Shown here: one piece after another, positions 8,741 to 16,857 of the stretch
Layout of the letters: each line of letters starts with the position of its first letter
Position numbering within the stretch: the stretch's first letter is position 1
Assembly: GCF_000417505.1 (NCBI RefSeq)
Contig: NZ_APHY01000020.1
Coordinates: forward strand, 1-64,000
DNA length: 64,000 bases
DNA from: Megasphaera sp. NM10
GTDB taxonomy: Bacteria; Bacillota; Negativicutes; Veillonellales; Megasphaeraceae
Reading direction: 5' to 3'
Notes under the pieces: model-generated
The model's input: the letters and a program-made list of their open reading frames with translations, nothing else
What the model was told of the DNA's origin: nothing
Database searches by the model: none
Translations under genes and position numbers: made by a program

Positions 8741-11700
8741 ATGATTAAACAGATCGTGAAAGCCTTAGACGGCAACGAAGCAGCTGCTGACGTTGCGTAT
8801 AATTTTACTGAAGTCGCTACGATTTACCCGATTACTCCGTCGTCGCCGATGGCAGAACACGTCGACGTCTGGTCGGCCAATGGCCGTAAGAATCTCTTTG
8901 GCCAGCCCGTCAAATTAGTTGAAATGCAGTCCGAAGCCGGCGCTATCGGTGCCGTCCACGGCGCTTCGGAAACGGGCAGCCTCTGTTCGTCCTTTACGGC
9001 GTCGCAGGGCCTGATGCTGATGATTCCGGTCATGCACCGCCTGTCGGGCGAATTGAAACCGGTCGTCCTGCACATTGCCGCCCGTACCGTTGGGACTCAC
9101 ACCATGTCCATCTTTGGCGACCATTCCGACGTCATGGGCTGTCGCAACACGGGCTGGGCTATGCTCTGCAGTGCCAGCGTCCAGGAATGTGCCGACCTGG
9201 CAGCCGTTGCCCATCTGTCGACCATCAAAGGCCGCGTTCCGTTCATGCACTTCTTTGACGGCTTCCGCACATCCCACGAAATCCAGAAAATCAAGATGCT
9301 GCCGGCTGAAGAACTGGGCAAACTCATCGACCGCGATGCTCTCTATCATTTCAAACACACCGGCCTGAACCCGGAACATCCGGTTATGCGCAGTACCGTT
9401 ACCAACCCGGATATGTTCTTCCAGTCCCGCGAAGCCAATAACCCCTGGTATCAGCGCCTGCCCTACATTGTCCAGGACTACATGGACAAGATCAGCGAAC
9501 TGACGGGCCGTCCGTACCACCTCTTCGATTACTACGGCGCTCCTGACGCAGAACACGTCGTCATCGCCATGGGTTCTGTCACCGGTGCCATCCAGGAAAC
9601 TATCGACAAGCTCTGCAAAGAAGGCAAGAAAGTCGGCTTCATCCAGGTCCACCTCTATCGTCCGTTCTCGCTGGAACACTTTATGAAAGCCATGCCTGAC
9701 ACGGTCCGCACGATTACCGTCATGGACCGCACGAAAGAACCGGGCGCCCTGGGCGAACCGCTCTACGAAGATGTCTGCGCAGCCATGTCCCACGTCAAAC
9801 AGGACGTCACCGTCCTGGCCTGCCGCTATGGCCTGTCGTCGAAAGACGTACCGCCGGCATCGATCAACGCCGTCTTCACCAACATGGATTCGCTCCAGCC
9901 GAAGAACCACTTCACCCTGGGCATCATCGACGATGTTACCCATCATTCCCTGGCCGACGTACCTATCACAGTCGACACGGAAGGGACCATCAGCTGCAAG
10001 TTTTGGGGCTTTGGCTCGGACGGCACGGTTGGTGCCAACAAGAACTCCATCAAGATCATCGGCGACAACACGGATATGTATGTCCAGGCTTACTTTGAAT
10101 ACGATACCAAGAAATCCGGCGGCGTCACCAAGTCGCACCTGCGCTTTGGCAAGAATCCGATCCGGGCTACGTACTATATCAAATCGGCGGACTTCCTGGC
10201 CTGCCATAAACAGGCATACATGGGGACTTACGATATTGTCAGTGAAATCAAGGACGGCGGCATCTTCCTGCTCAACTGCAGCTGGGATAAAGACGACGTC
10301 GCCAACCACCTCAGCAATAAAGTAAAACGCCAGCTCGCTTCCAAGCACGTCCGCTTCTATATCATCAATGCCACCAAGATCGCCGAAGAAATCGGCCTGG
10401 GCAGCAACCGCACCAATACGGTCCTGCAGGCAGCTTTCTTCAAACTGGCCAACATCCTGCCCATCGACGATGCCGTGAAATACATGAAAGACGCCATTGC
10501 CAAGACCTATCTGGCCAAAGGCGAACAAGTCATCGCCATGAACCAGGCTGCCGTCGACCGCGGCATTTCGGATATCGTCGAAGTCACTGTACCGGAAGCA
10601 TGGAAAGACCTGCCGTCTGACCCCGTCGTCGAAGATACCCGCGATATTCCGGAATTCATCAAGAAAGTCGTCGAACCGGCTAACCTGCAGCTCGGTGATA
10701 CCATCCCGGTCAGTGAATTCGTCCCCTATGCCGACGGTTCCTACCCCCTGGGCACGACGAAATATGAAAAACGCGGCATCGCATCGACCGTTCCTGAATG
10801 GGACCTGGAAAAATGCGTCCAGTGTAACCGCTGCTCCCTGGTCTGCCCGCACGCCGCTATCCGTCCGTATCTGGTAACGGCTGACGAAAAAGCCAAGGCT
10901 CCGGCTGACTTCAAGACCAAGAAAGCCATCGGCAAGGGCCTGGAAGACTATGAATTCCGCATCCAGGTTTCGCCGCTCGACTGCTACAGCTGCAGTGCCT
11001 GCGTCAATGCCTGCCCGGCTCAGGCCCTGACCATGAAGCCGCTGGAAACGCAGCGTCATGAAAGCGTCGACTGGGATTATGCCCAGACACTCCCTGAAAA
11101 ACATACGACTCTCGATAAATTCTCCGTCAAAGGCAGCCAGTTCCATCAGCCGCTCCTCGAATTCAACGGCGCATGTGCAGGCTGTACGGAAACGGCTTAC
11201 ATGAAGATCCTGACCCAGCTCTTCGGGCCGCGCATGATCGTCGCCAATGCTACGGGCTGTACCCAGGCTTGGGGCTCGGCAATGCCCAGCATCCCGTACA
11301 CGACGAACTGTGAAGGCTTCGGGCCGGCCTGGTCGAACTCGGTCTTTGAAGACAACGCAGAATTCGCCCTCGGCATGTCCCTGTCCATGGAACAGCAGCG
11401 CGATGCTATCCGCATTAAATCGGAAGAACTCCTGGGCCTGACTGACGGTGCCCTCCACGACGCCATCAAAGCCTGGATCGATTCCATCGGCGTCGCTAAC
11501 GAAGGCGAAGTCACAGAAGGCATCAGCCGGACATACATCAAAGAATTGATGGCTGCTCATCTCACCGGCCGGGCTGCAGACTTGCAGAAAGAAATCCTGG
11601 CTCATAAAGAACACATCATCAAGAAGACCATCTGGATGTATGGCGGCGACGGCTGGGCTTATGATATCGGCTACGGCGGTCTGGACCACGTCCTGGCTAT

Positions 11701-12271
11701 GAACGCCAACGTCAATATCATGCTCGTCGACACGGAAGTCTACTCCAACACTGGCGGCCAGTCGTCGAAAGCTACGCCAATCGGTGCTGTCGCTCAGTTC
11801 GCTGCATCGGGCCGCAAGTTCAACAAGAAAGACTTGGGCCGCCTGCTCATGACCTATGGCCATATCTATATCGCCCAGGTCGCCCTCGGCGCTGACCCGA
11901 ACCAGCTCATCAAAGCCATCAAAGAAGCAGAAGCCTACAATGGCCCGTCCATCATCATCGCCTATGCACCGTGCATCAACCATGGCATCAAAGGCGGCAT
12001 GGGCAACGCCCAGCACGAAATGAAACGCGCCGTAGACTGCGGTTACTGGCACCTCTATCGCTACAACCCGCTGCTCAAAGAAGAAGGCAAGAACCCCTTC
12101 ATCCTCGACTCCAAAGAACCGCAGCAATCCTTCCGCGAATACCTCATGGGTGAAACGAGATATGCTGCCCTGACGAGAACCTTCCCGGATATCGCCGAAG
12201 AACTCTTTGCCAAGGCCGAAGAATTCGCTAAGAAGAAATACGAAACTTATAAGGAATTGGCTGATAAATAG
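8741..12271 (+). CDS. nifJ: Pyruvate:ferredoxin (flavodoxin) oxidoreductase
   Basis: A 1176-residue single-chain PFOR. It converts pyruvate and CoA to acetyl-CoA, CO2 and reduced ferredoxin, the central step from lactate, sugars or amino acids in anaerobes. The N-terminal TIYPITPSSP is the pyruvate-binding domain signature. Two 4Fe-4S motifs follow, CVQCNRCSLVCP (from Cys692) and CYSCSACVNACP (near 748). The TPP-binding GDGWAYDIGYGG lies near 969, and GACAGC near 810 supplies proximal-cluster cysteines. The ATG at 8741 is chosen over a GTG three codons upstream because AAAAGGGGAG sits at the right distance. It is monocistronic with its own promoter and terminator, and its codon use is strongly biased, consistent with high expression. 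Confidence 0.97.
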   Translation: MIKQIVKALDGNEAAADVAYNFTEVATIYPITPSSPMAEHVDVWSANGRKNLFGQPVKLVEMQSEAGAIGAVHGASETGSLCSSFTASQGLMLMIPVMHRLSGELKPVVLHIAARTVGTHTMSIFGDHSDVMGCRNTGWAMLCSASVQECADLAAVAHLSTIKGRVPFMHFFDGFRTSHEIQKIKMLPAEELGKLIDRDALYHFKHTGLNPEHPVMRSTVTNPDMFFQSREANNPWYQRLPYIVQDYMDKISELTGRPYHLFDYYGAPDAEHVVIAMGSVTGAIQETIDKLCKEGKKVGFIQVHLYRPFSLEHFMKAMPDTVRTITVMDRTKEPGALGEPLYEDVCAAMSHVKQDVTVLACRYGLSSKDVPPASINAVFTNMDSLQPKNHFTLGIIDDVTHHSLADVPITVDTEGTISCKFWGFGSDGTVGANKNSIKIIGDNTDMYVQAYFEYDTKKSGGVTKSHLRFGKNPIRATYYIKSADFLACHKQAYMGTYDIVSEIKDGGIFLLNCSWDKDDVANHLSNKVKRQLASKHVRFYIINATKIAEEIGLGSNRTNTVLQAAFFKLANILPIDDAVKYMKDAIAKTYLAKGEQVIAMNQAAVDRGISDIVEVTVPEAWKDLPSDPVVEDTRDIPEFIKKVVEPANLQLGDTIPVSEFVPYADGSYPLGTTKYEKRGIASTVPEWDLEKCVQCNRCSLVCPHAAIRPYLVTADEKAKAPADFKTKKAIGKGLEDYEFRIQVSPLDCYSCSACVNACPAQALTMKPLETQRHESVDWDYAQTLPEKHTTLDKFSVKGSQFHQPLLEFNGACAGCTETAYMKILTQLFGPRMIVANATGCTQAWGSAMPSIPYTTNCEGFGPAWSNSVFEDNAEFALGMSLSMEQQRDAIRIKSEELLGLTDGALHDAIKAWIDSIGVANEGEVTEGISRTYIKELMAAHLTGRAADLQKEILAHKEHIIKKTIWMYGGDGWAYDIGYGGLDHVLAMNANVNIMLVDTEVYSNTGGQSSKATPIGAVAQFAASGRKFNKKDLGRLLMTYGHIYIAQVALGADPNQLIKAIKEAEAYNGPSIIIAYAPCINHGIKGGMGNAQHEMKRAVDCGYWHLYRYNPLLKEEGKNPFILDSKEPQQSFREYLMGETRYAALTRTFPDIAEELFAKAEEFAKKKYETYKELADK

Positions 12272-12300
12272 GTAAAACACGCTAATGCCATATACACACC

Positions 12301-12338
12301 CGAAAACAGGGCTGCCCCCAAAGGCGGCCCTGTTTTCG
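12301..12338 (+). terminator. Terminator of nifJ
   Basis: CGAAAACAGGGC and GCCCTGTTTTCG form a perfect 12-bp stem around a 14-base loop. The T-run is short. Confidence 0.7.
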
Positions 12339-12343
12339 CACAC

Positions 12344-12380
12344 TCGGACTCAGATGCGGCAGAGCCGCGACAGACTCAAA
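12344..12380. repeat. 33-bp palindromic repeat, copy 2
   Basis: Reverse complement of the 755-790 repeat: CTCGGACTCAGATGCGGC, loop, GCCGCGACAGACTC. Confidence 0.65.
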
Positions 12381-12403
12381 AGAAGGACATCGCCTCGGAA
12401 ACC

Positions 12404-12450
12404 AAGCCTCCCCTCATAGGGGAGGTGGCCGTCAGGCCGAAGAGGCTGAA
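12404..12450. repeat. Short double-hairpin repeat, copy 3
   Basis: CCTCCCCTCATAGGGGAGG followed by GGCCGTCAGGCC and GAAGAGG. It lies just left of the direct repeat that begins at 12470. Confidence 0.8.
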
Positions 12451-12469
12451 GTTCACCAATGTCTATCGA

Positions 12470-12579
12470 TGATCAAAAAGCAACCTCTCAGTCAGCTTGC
12501 GCTGACAGCTCTCCTATGAGGAGAGCCATTGGGAAAGCCTCTCCTCATAGGGGAGGTGGCCGCTAGGCCGGAGAGGTTG
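12470..12579 (+). repeat. 110-bp direct repeat, left copy, flanking the DUF559 gene
   Basis: Two short double-hairpin units back to back: GTCAGCTTGCGCTGAC with CTCTCCTATGAGGAGAG, then CTCTCCTCATAGGGGAGG with GGCCGCTAGGCC. It has the same length as the right copy at 12978-13087, with 7 mismatches by hand alignment. Confidence 0.85.
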
Positions 12580-12608
12580 AAGTTCAATATATTTTAAAAG
12601 GAGGTTCT

Positions 12609-12980
12609 ATGAAAACGCTTCCCTATTCTAAAGAAAATATATCATTTGCCCGTTTATTAAGGAAAAATATGACCAAAGAAGAACGTCACTTATGGTATGA
12701 TTTTTTACGGACGTATCCAGTGAAATTTTATAAACAACGACGAATTGGTAATTATATTGCCGATTTCTATTGCAAAGAAGCAGGGCTCATCATTGAATTA
12801 GACGGTGGGCAGCACTATGATGAAGCCGGTATGAAGTCAGATCAGGAACGGACAGCTGTATTGGAATTCTATGGATTGACGGTCATCCGTTTTACCAATT
12901 TGGATATCCATAAAAATTTTAGCGGAGTTTGCCAAACTATTCATCAATACGTCAGTGAGCATAAAGGCTGTTCCTGGTGA
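12609..12980 (+). CDS. DUF559 (Vsr-like endonuclease-fold) protein
   Basis: A 123-residue DUF559 protein. The family has the very-short-patch/restriction-endonuclease fold but mostly unknown function. Visible features are MTKEERHLWYDFLR (about 20-33), KFYKQRRIGNYIADFYC (37-53) and LIIELDGGQHYDEAG (57-71). The acidic ELDGGQH motif and the ADFYC Asp fit a PD-(D/E)XK-like nuclease site. An AGGAGG ribosome site precedes the ATG. The gene is clearly richer in A+T than its neighbours, which suggests separate origin. It lies exactly between two 110-bp direct repeats, and its stop codon TGA is the first base triplet of the right copy. Mobility or a role in repeat movement is inference. Confidence 0.88.
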   Translation: MKTLPYSKENISFARLLRKNMTKEERHLWYDFLRTYPVKFYKQRRIGNYIADFYCKEAGLIIELDGGQHYDEAGMKSDQERTAVLEFYGLTVIRFTNLDIHKNFSGVCQTIHQYVSEHKGCSW

Positions 12981-13087
12981 TTAAAAAGCAACCTCTCAGT
13001 CAGCCTGCGCTGACAGCTCTCCTATGTGGAGAGCCATTGGGAAAGCCTCCCCTCATAGGGGAGGTGGTCGCCAGGCCGGAGAAGTTG
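12978..13087 (+). repeat. 110-bp direct repeat, right copy
   Basis: Same layout as 12470-12579: GTCAGCCTGCGCTGAC with CTCTCCTATGTGGAGAG, then CCTCCCCTCATAGGGGAGG with GGTCGCCAGGCC. It starts at the stop codon of the DUF559 gene. Confidence 0.85.
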
Positions 13088-13142
13088 TCTTTCAAATTCT
13101 CCTTTTTTTGTGATAAAATAAAAGAAAAAAGCAGGTGATAAT

Positions 13143-13718
13143 GTGAAGAGAATATGGCTCATCCGTCATGGCGAAAGTATTGCCAATGCCGGCGAAGCGA
13201 CGCAGGATCATCGCAATATTCCCTTGTCGGAATTGGGGCTCAAGCAGGCGCAGGCCTTGGCTTTACAGATTCCTAAGAAACCGGACCTGATTGTCACGTC
13301 GCCTTATCTTCGGGCGCAGCAGACGGCCATGTGTACAATAGGGCGGTTTCCTGATACGGTGACGGGGATTTGGGACTGTGTCCATGAATTTGTTTATTTG
13401 GCACCGGCGACGTGTGTCGGGACGACGTCGCAGCAGCGGCGGCCGCGGGTCATCAATTATTGGCGCAAACTCGACCCGGACTATGTCGACGGCGAAGGGG
13501 CCGAAAGTTATCGCCAGCTCATCGGGCGAATCGAACGGACCTTATCTCTGCTGCAGCGGCGGCCGGAGCAATTCATCCTGGTCTTTACGCACGCCCAGTT
13601 TATCCGCAACCTGCTCTTGGTCTATGAAAATCCGGGCAGGCCTGTAGAAGAATACATGGCCGCTTTCCGCCGCAGCCGCCCGGTCCATAATGGACAGATT
13701 GTTGAAATTACGATGTAA
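13143..13718 (+). CDS. Histidine phosphatase family protein
   Basis: A 191-residue member of the phosphoglycerate-mutase-like histidine phosphatase superfamily. LIRHGES (5-11) carries the phosphorylated His, and TSPYLRAQQTA (about 56-66) and FTHAQFIRNLL (about 146-156) supply the other active-site Arg/His residues. The start is GTG at 13143 behind AGCAGGTGATAAT; the ATG two bases earlier would hit a stop at once. The substrate is not predictable. It is probably co-transcribed with the acetyltransferase 13 bases downstream. Confidence 0.88.
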   Translation: MKRIWLIRHGESIANAGEATQDHRNIPLSELGLKQAQALALQIPKKPDLIVTSPYLRAQQTAMCTIGRFPDTVTGIWDCVHEFVYLAPATCVGTTSQQRRPRVINYWRKLDPDYVDGEGAESYRQLIGRIERTLSLLQRRPEQFILVFTHAQFIRNLLLVYENPGRPVEEYMAAFRRSRPVHNGQIVEITM

Positions 13719-13731
13719 AGGAGAAATTACC

Positions 13732-14004
13732 ATGGAATTACAATATGGACCCAATAAAATCTGGATGGAAAATGAAGCTGGAACGGTCGTAGCTGAAGTG
13801 GACTTCGTCGAACGGGAAGACGGCAATTACGACATCGTCCACACCTTTGTCGACGACAGCCTGCGCGGCCAAGGTGCCGCTGGCAAACTCGTCAAAGCCG
13901 CAGCTGACGAAATACGGCGGCGCCATAAAAAAACGGCCACCAGTTGCTCCTACGCCGACGCCTGGTTCCGCCGCCACAAAGACGAACAGGATTTACTTGG
14001 ATAA
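13732..14004 (+). CDS. GNAT-like N-acetyltransferase (YjdJ/NATD1 type)
   Basis: A 90-residue minimal GNAT-fold acetyltransferase. Central VHTFVDDSLRGQGAAGKLVK resembles the acetyl-CoA-binding RGxGxxxxL loop of the YjdJ/NATD1 subfamily, and CSYADAWFRRH fits its conserved C-terminal C-x-Y-x(5)-H end. The start at 13732 is set by AAAGGAG. An upstream in-frame start at 13690 lies inside the previous gene and is rejected. Acceptor substrate unknown. Confidence 0.85.
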   Translation: MELQYGPNKIWMENEAGTVVAEVDFVEREDGNYDIVHTFVDDSLRGQGAAGKLVKAAADEIRRRHKKTATSCSYADAWFRRHKDEQDLLG

Positions 14005-14021
14005 TCAGGACGAGAATCCAC

Positions 14022-14140
14022 TTGATTTATCTACATTCATGATAGAATGAGAATAGAGCTAGCTCGGTGGTGGGACATCGGCTCTCCTCTAGTTTTAGTG
14101 TTTGAAGAAGGCCGTGTACCACAAGTACGCGTTTTTTTTT
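14022..14140 (+). ncRNA. Candidate small RNA of about 90 nt with terminator
   Basis: A weak promoter (TTGATT 14022-14027, 15-base spacer, TAGAAT 14043-14048) is followed by a G/C-rich segment that includes the palindrome GAGCTAGCTC (14056-14065). An AGAGC/GCTCT pair follows, and then a terminator: CGTGTAC, loop CACAA, GTACGCG, nine T (14113-14140). I see no ribosome site or protein. I compared it by eye with SRP RNA and 6S RNA and it does not match. It could also be just the terminator region of the preceding gene pair. Confidence 0.35.
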
Positions 14141-14173
14141 CATATTACAAGTTTATCGCTTGCTTAACACTCG

Positions 14174-14204
14174 AAAAAAGCTGCCTTCGTATGGCAGCTT
14201 TTTT
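14174..14204. terminator. Bidirectional terminator
   Basis: AAAAAAGCTGCC, loop TTCGTAT, GGCAGCTTTTTT. It serves the minus-strand nitroreductase gene and possibly the plus-strand transcript from the left. Confidence 0.8.
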
Positions 14205-14205
14205 C

Positions 14206-14801
14206 TTACTGAAGGACTTTCACCCGTTCTTCGATGGGGACTTTTACGATGGGTTTTGGCGGTTCTGTGGGATGGCCGAAGGGCATCTGGGCGATGAGCT
14301 GCCATTCTTTGGGAACGCCTGTGAGTTTTTTGACTTCGTCGTCGATGAGGGGGTTGTAGTGCTGGAGGTTGACGCCGAGTCCCAGGTCGGTCAGGGCGGT
14401 CCAGACGGCGAACTGCATCATGCCGTTGGCCTGCTGGGCCCAGATGGGGAAGTTCTTGGCGTAGAGCGGGAACTGGGAGGCCATGTTGTCGACGATGGTC
14501 GTGTCGTCGAAGTAGAGGATCGTGCCATAGGCTGCGGCGAAGGAGTTGATCTTGGCTTCCGTCGTGGCGAAGTTGGCTGGCGGGACGATTTTGCGGAGCG
14601 TATCCATGGTGATTTTCCAGATGGCGTCGTGCGTTTCGCCAAAGGCGATGACGCTTTGCCGGACTGCATGTTGAAGGCCGACGGTACTTCGCGGATGACG
14701 TCTTCGATAGTCTTGGTAATGGTTTCCTGGGGAATCGTGACGTCTTTGCTGAGGGTGTAGTTCGTGCGCCGGTTGCTGACGGCTGTGATGAAGTTGGTCA
14801 T
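14206..14801 (-). pseudogene. Nitroreductase family protein (Frm2/CinD-like), frameshifted
   Basis: The ATG at 14799-14801 has AGGAGGTG before it and begins MTNFITAVSNRRTNYTLSKD, an NAD(P)H-dependent FMN nitroreductase of the small fungal/Firmicutes type. The frame carries NMQSGK and then breaks. One base out of phase it resumes as VIAFGETHDAIWKITMDTL through NFPIWAQQANGMMQFAVWTA to a stop at 14206. The span of 596 bases is one short of a multiple of three, so a single base is missing near 14652-14655. Restored length is 198 residues, normal for the family. A good promoter lies upstream. Either a recent mutation or a consensus error. Confidence 0.85.
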
Positions 14802-14868
14802 AAGAGCACCTCCTGAATTTACAAATCATTTCCTAATTGATAGTAATTATTAGTTGTTTATTGACTAA

Positions 14869-14897
14869 AGTATACCATAGTGAAGAAAAGAAGTCAA
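14869..14897 (-). promoter_or_regulatory. Promoter of the nitroreductase gene
   Basis: On the minus strand TTGACT (14897-14892), 17-base spacer, TATACT (14874-14869). It is divergent from the rpsD promoter, with 13 bases between the two -35 boxes. Confidence 0.75.
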
Positions 14898-14910
14898 GAA
14901 TCATGACCCC

Positions 14911-14940
14911 TTGACAGCAAGGCTTTTTTCATGATATTAT
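14911..14940 (+). promoter_or_regulatory. Promoter of rpsD
   Basis: TTGACA (14911-14916), 18-base spacer, TATTAT (14935-14940). Confidence 0.8.
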
Positions 14941-15000
14941 TTATACATTGCGTAAGCAAAATTTAATTTCTTGAATTACTAATATGAGGTGATGTAGAAA

Positions 15001-15588
15001 ATGGCAACGAGGAGAGACCCGCGTTTTAAGGAATGTCGCCGGTTCGGAGTTAATGTGTACGGACACCCTAAGGCATTAAAACGCGTACGTAAAGATCAGC
15101 GTCAGAAAAAAATGTCTGAATATGGCACACAGTTATTGGAAAAACAGAAACTTCGCGCATACTACAATTTGCTCGAACGTCAGTTTGTCCGTTATTATGA
15201 TAAAGCCAAGAAGATGGAAGGCGTTACTGGCCAGAACATGCTGAAATTGCTGGAATGCCGTTTGGATAACCTGGTATACCGTATCGGTTTTGCAAACTCC
15301 ATCCGCCAGGCACGTCAGATGGTCAACCACGGCCACATCCTGGTCAATGGCAAACGCTGCGACATCCCGTCGGCACACGTTAAAGTTGGTTCCGTTATCG
15401 CTTTGAAAGAAGCTTCCCGTTCCAACGAAATGTACAAAAAATCTTTCCAGGAATTGAAGACTTTCGATGTACCGTACATCGAAAAGAACTTCGACGGCTT
15501 CGAAGGCACACTTACCCGTATGCCCGAACGCGACGAAATTCCGGTAGAAATCAACGAAACACTTATCGTCGAATTGTACTCCAAATAA
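15001..15588 (+). CDS. rpsD: 30S ribosomal protein S4
   Basis: A 195-residue primary 16S rRNA-binding protein needed early in small-subunit assembly. It starts [20 protein letters not shown]. The S4 RNA-binding domain (about 85-145) includes [20 protein letters not shown] and [21 protein letters not shown] precedes the ATG. The gene stands alone with its own promoter and terminator, as in many Firmicutes where S4 is outside the large ribosomal operons and controls its own synthesis. I do not recognise a leader structure in the 60-base leader. Confidence 0.97.
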   Translation: MATRRDPRFKECRRFGVNVYGHPKALKRVRKDQRQKKMSEYGTQLLEKQKLRAYYNLLERQFVRYYDKAKKMEGVTGQNMLKLLECRLDNLVYRIGFANSIRQARQMVNHGHILVNGKRCDIPSAHVKVGSVIALKEASRSNEMYKKSFQELKTFDVPYIEKNFDGFEGTLTRMPERDEIPVEINETLIVELYSK

Positions 15589-15605
15589 GAGCTGTTTGAT
15601 GGTAA

Positions 15606-15643
15606 CAAAAAGGCGCTGTCGCATGAAGACAGCGCCTTTTTTT
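15606..15643 (+). terminator. Terminator of rpsD
   Basis: AAAAAGGCGCTGTC, loop GCATGAA, GACAGCGCC and seven T. Confidence 0.9.
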
Positions 15644-15750
15644 GGGGGTTAGCAGTTAGTGGCTAGCTGATGATTTTATAAAACAAGGGACTACGCATGG
15701 TGATATGAGACTGCATGCGATAGTCCCCTTTTTTTGTTTGATGTTAAAGG

Positions 15751-15800
15751 CAACCTCTCAGACCGCCTTCGGCGGCCAGCTCCCCTATAATGGGAGCCTT
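15751..15800. repeat. Short double-hairpin repeat, copy 8
   Basis: GACCGCCTTCGGCGGCC followed by GCTCCCCTATAATGGGAGC. Confidence 0.8.
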
Positions 15801-15817
15801 TCGTCAAACATTCATGT

Positions 15818-15866
15818 CACGAGCCACGAGCCACGAGCCACGAGCCACGAACCACTAGCCACTAAC
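15818..15866. repeat. Heptamer array, 7 units
   Basis: CACGAGC four times, then CACGAAC, CACTAGC and CACTAAC, all in exact 7-bp phase. Confidence 0.9.
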
Positions 15867-16823
15867 TTACCGTCCTTCAGAGAAGTCCAGGCCTTTGTCG
15901 GTGGCGTAGTATGTGCCTGGTTTTTCGCCGGCTTCTACGTAGCCTTTTTGTACCAGGTCGTCGATGAGGGCCGGGTCCGGTGTTCCGGGAGCGAACATTT
16001 CTTTCGGCGTTCCTTCTTCGCGTTCGACGGCGGCGATGAGGGCGGCTTCTTTGTCGTCTGTCGTCGGTGCTTTTTGGACGTACGTCAGGTCGGGCAGGAA
16101 CATGGGGTATTCCTTGTGGGCCAGGAGAAAGAAGCGGCCTATGGCGATGGCCTGGCTCAACAGGTTGCCTTCTTCGGTCTGGATATCCATTTCATCGCAG
16201 ATGACGTCGAGCTGGTTCGACGGGAAGTGATAGAGTTTCTTGGCGACTTCCAGTGTATCGGCATAGCAGAAGGCCGGTGCGTCGATGCCGTAGATGTGCA
16301 GGGCGTGGGTCAGGCAGCCCATGACGAAGGGCGCGTTGTGGGCGACCAGGGTCTGACTTTCGATGAGGTTTTTCAGGCCGGCCTGCCAGTATTCGCCGAA
16401 TTCATCGGCCTTGGAGAGTTCGTCCCACTGATAGCGGCCTTTGACGGCAGACAAGTTGTTTTCTGGCGGACGGATGTAGAAGTAACGCGTATCCTTCAGT
16501 TCGCCGTGGTCGAATTCAGCCAGGGCCAGGAGACAGACGGAATAGGGCTGTTCGTTGGCCAGTTCCAGGGCGACGGCCGTGAAGTGCTGCGGGAAGCGGC
16601 GCAGTTTCCCTTTTTCTTCGATGGGATATTTGTAATAGCCGTCATTGGGCTTGATGTCGTACTGGTGCAGGTTGGCGACTTTGACGTGTTCCTTCTTGGC
16701 CAGTTCCTGCTGGACCTTCGCCTTGCGATGGCGCTTGCGCAGGGCCGACGTGAGGGAATAGAGGACGGCAGCGATGAAGACGATAGTGACGATCGTCGTA
16801 ATGATGTGGATCAGGGAATCCAT
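15867..16823 (-). CDS. Membrane-anchored DnaQ-fold protein with degenerate exonuclease site
   Basis: A 318-residue protein with one N-terminal membrane helix (about 5-27), a basic linker, and a domain at about 75-235 with the outline of DnaQ-family 3'-5' exonucleases. The landmarks are recognisable but altered. FTAVALELANE stands where FVAIDFETAN is usual, so Asp is Ala and Glu is kept. VAHNAPFVMGCL has Val for Asp. The C-terminal H-x4-D motif (expected around LLSQAIAIGRFF) has lost both residues. It is therefore probably not a nuclease and may bind nucleic acid or protein at the membrane. The C-terminal DPALIDDLVQKGYVEAGEKP looks like a small winged-helix-like tail. Downstream of the 146-residue secreted protein gene on the same strand. 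Confidence 0.7.
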   Translation of the reverse strand: MDSLIHIITTIVTIVFIAAVLYSLTSALRKRHRKAKVQQELAKKEHVKVANLHQYDIKPNDGYYKYPIEEKGKLRRFPQHFTAVALELANEQPYSVCLLALAEFDHGELKDTRYFYIRPPENNLSAVKGRYQWDELSKADEFGEYWQAGLKNLIESQTLVAHNAPFVMGCLTHALHIYGIDAPAFCYADTLEVAKKLYHFPSNQLDVICDEMDIQTEEGNLLSQAIAIGRFFLLAHKEYPMFLPDLTYVQKAPTTDDKEAALIAAVEREEGTPKEMFAPGTPDPALIDDLVQKGYVEAGEKPGTYYATDKGLDFSEGR

Positions 16824-16857
16824 GGAATATCAAATCCTTTTCAATAATTTTTGAGCC

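Larger units (their letters stand above)
15644..15866. repeat. Repeat island between rpsD and the DnaQ-like gene
   Basis: A short heptamer remnant (15648-15671) comes first. It is followed by a second hairpin with T-run (AGGGACTACGCATG pairing with CATGCGATAGTCCC, 15685-15735). A short double-hairpin repeat lies at 15751-15800, and a seven-unit heptamer array at 15818-15866. No gene is seen. Confidence 0.75.

Noticed and set aside
8915-12343. Very long open frame on the strand opposite nifJ (over 1100 codons)
   Set aside because: It mirrors nifJ: strong G/C-ending codon bias in that gene removes stop codons from the antisense frame. The translation is low-complexity and rich in Phe, Val, Asp and Gly. 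It has no ribosome site and no family match.
12404-13087. Possible CRISPR array around the DUF559 gene
   Set aside because: Repeats are paired hairpins of irregular spacing, there are no unique equal-length spacers, and no cas genes are in the window.
14040-14140. SRP RNA or 6S RNA
   Set aside because: The GGNAGCAGCC-type SRP tetraloop region and the long open-bubble structure of 6S are both absent; it is left as an unassigned candidate.
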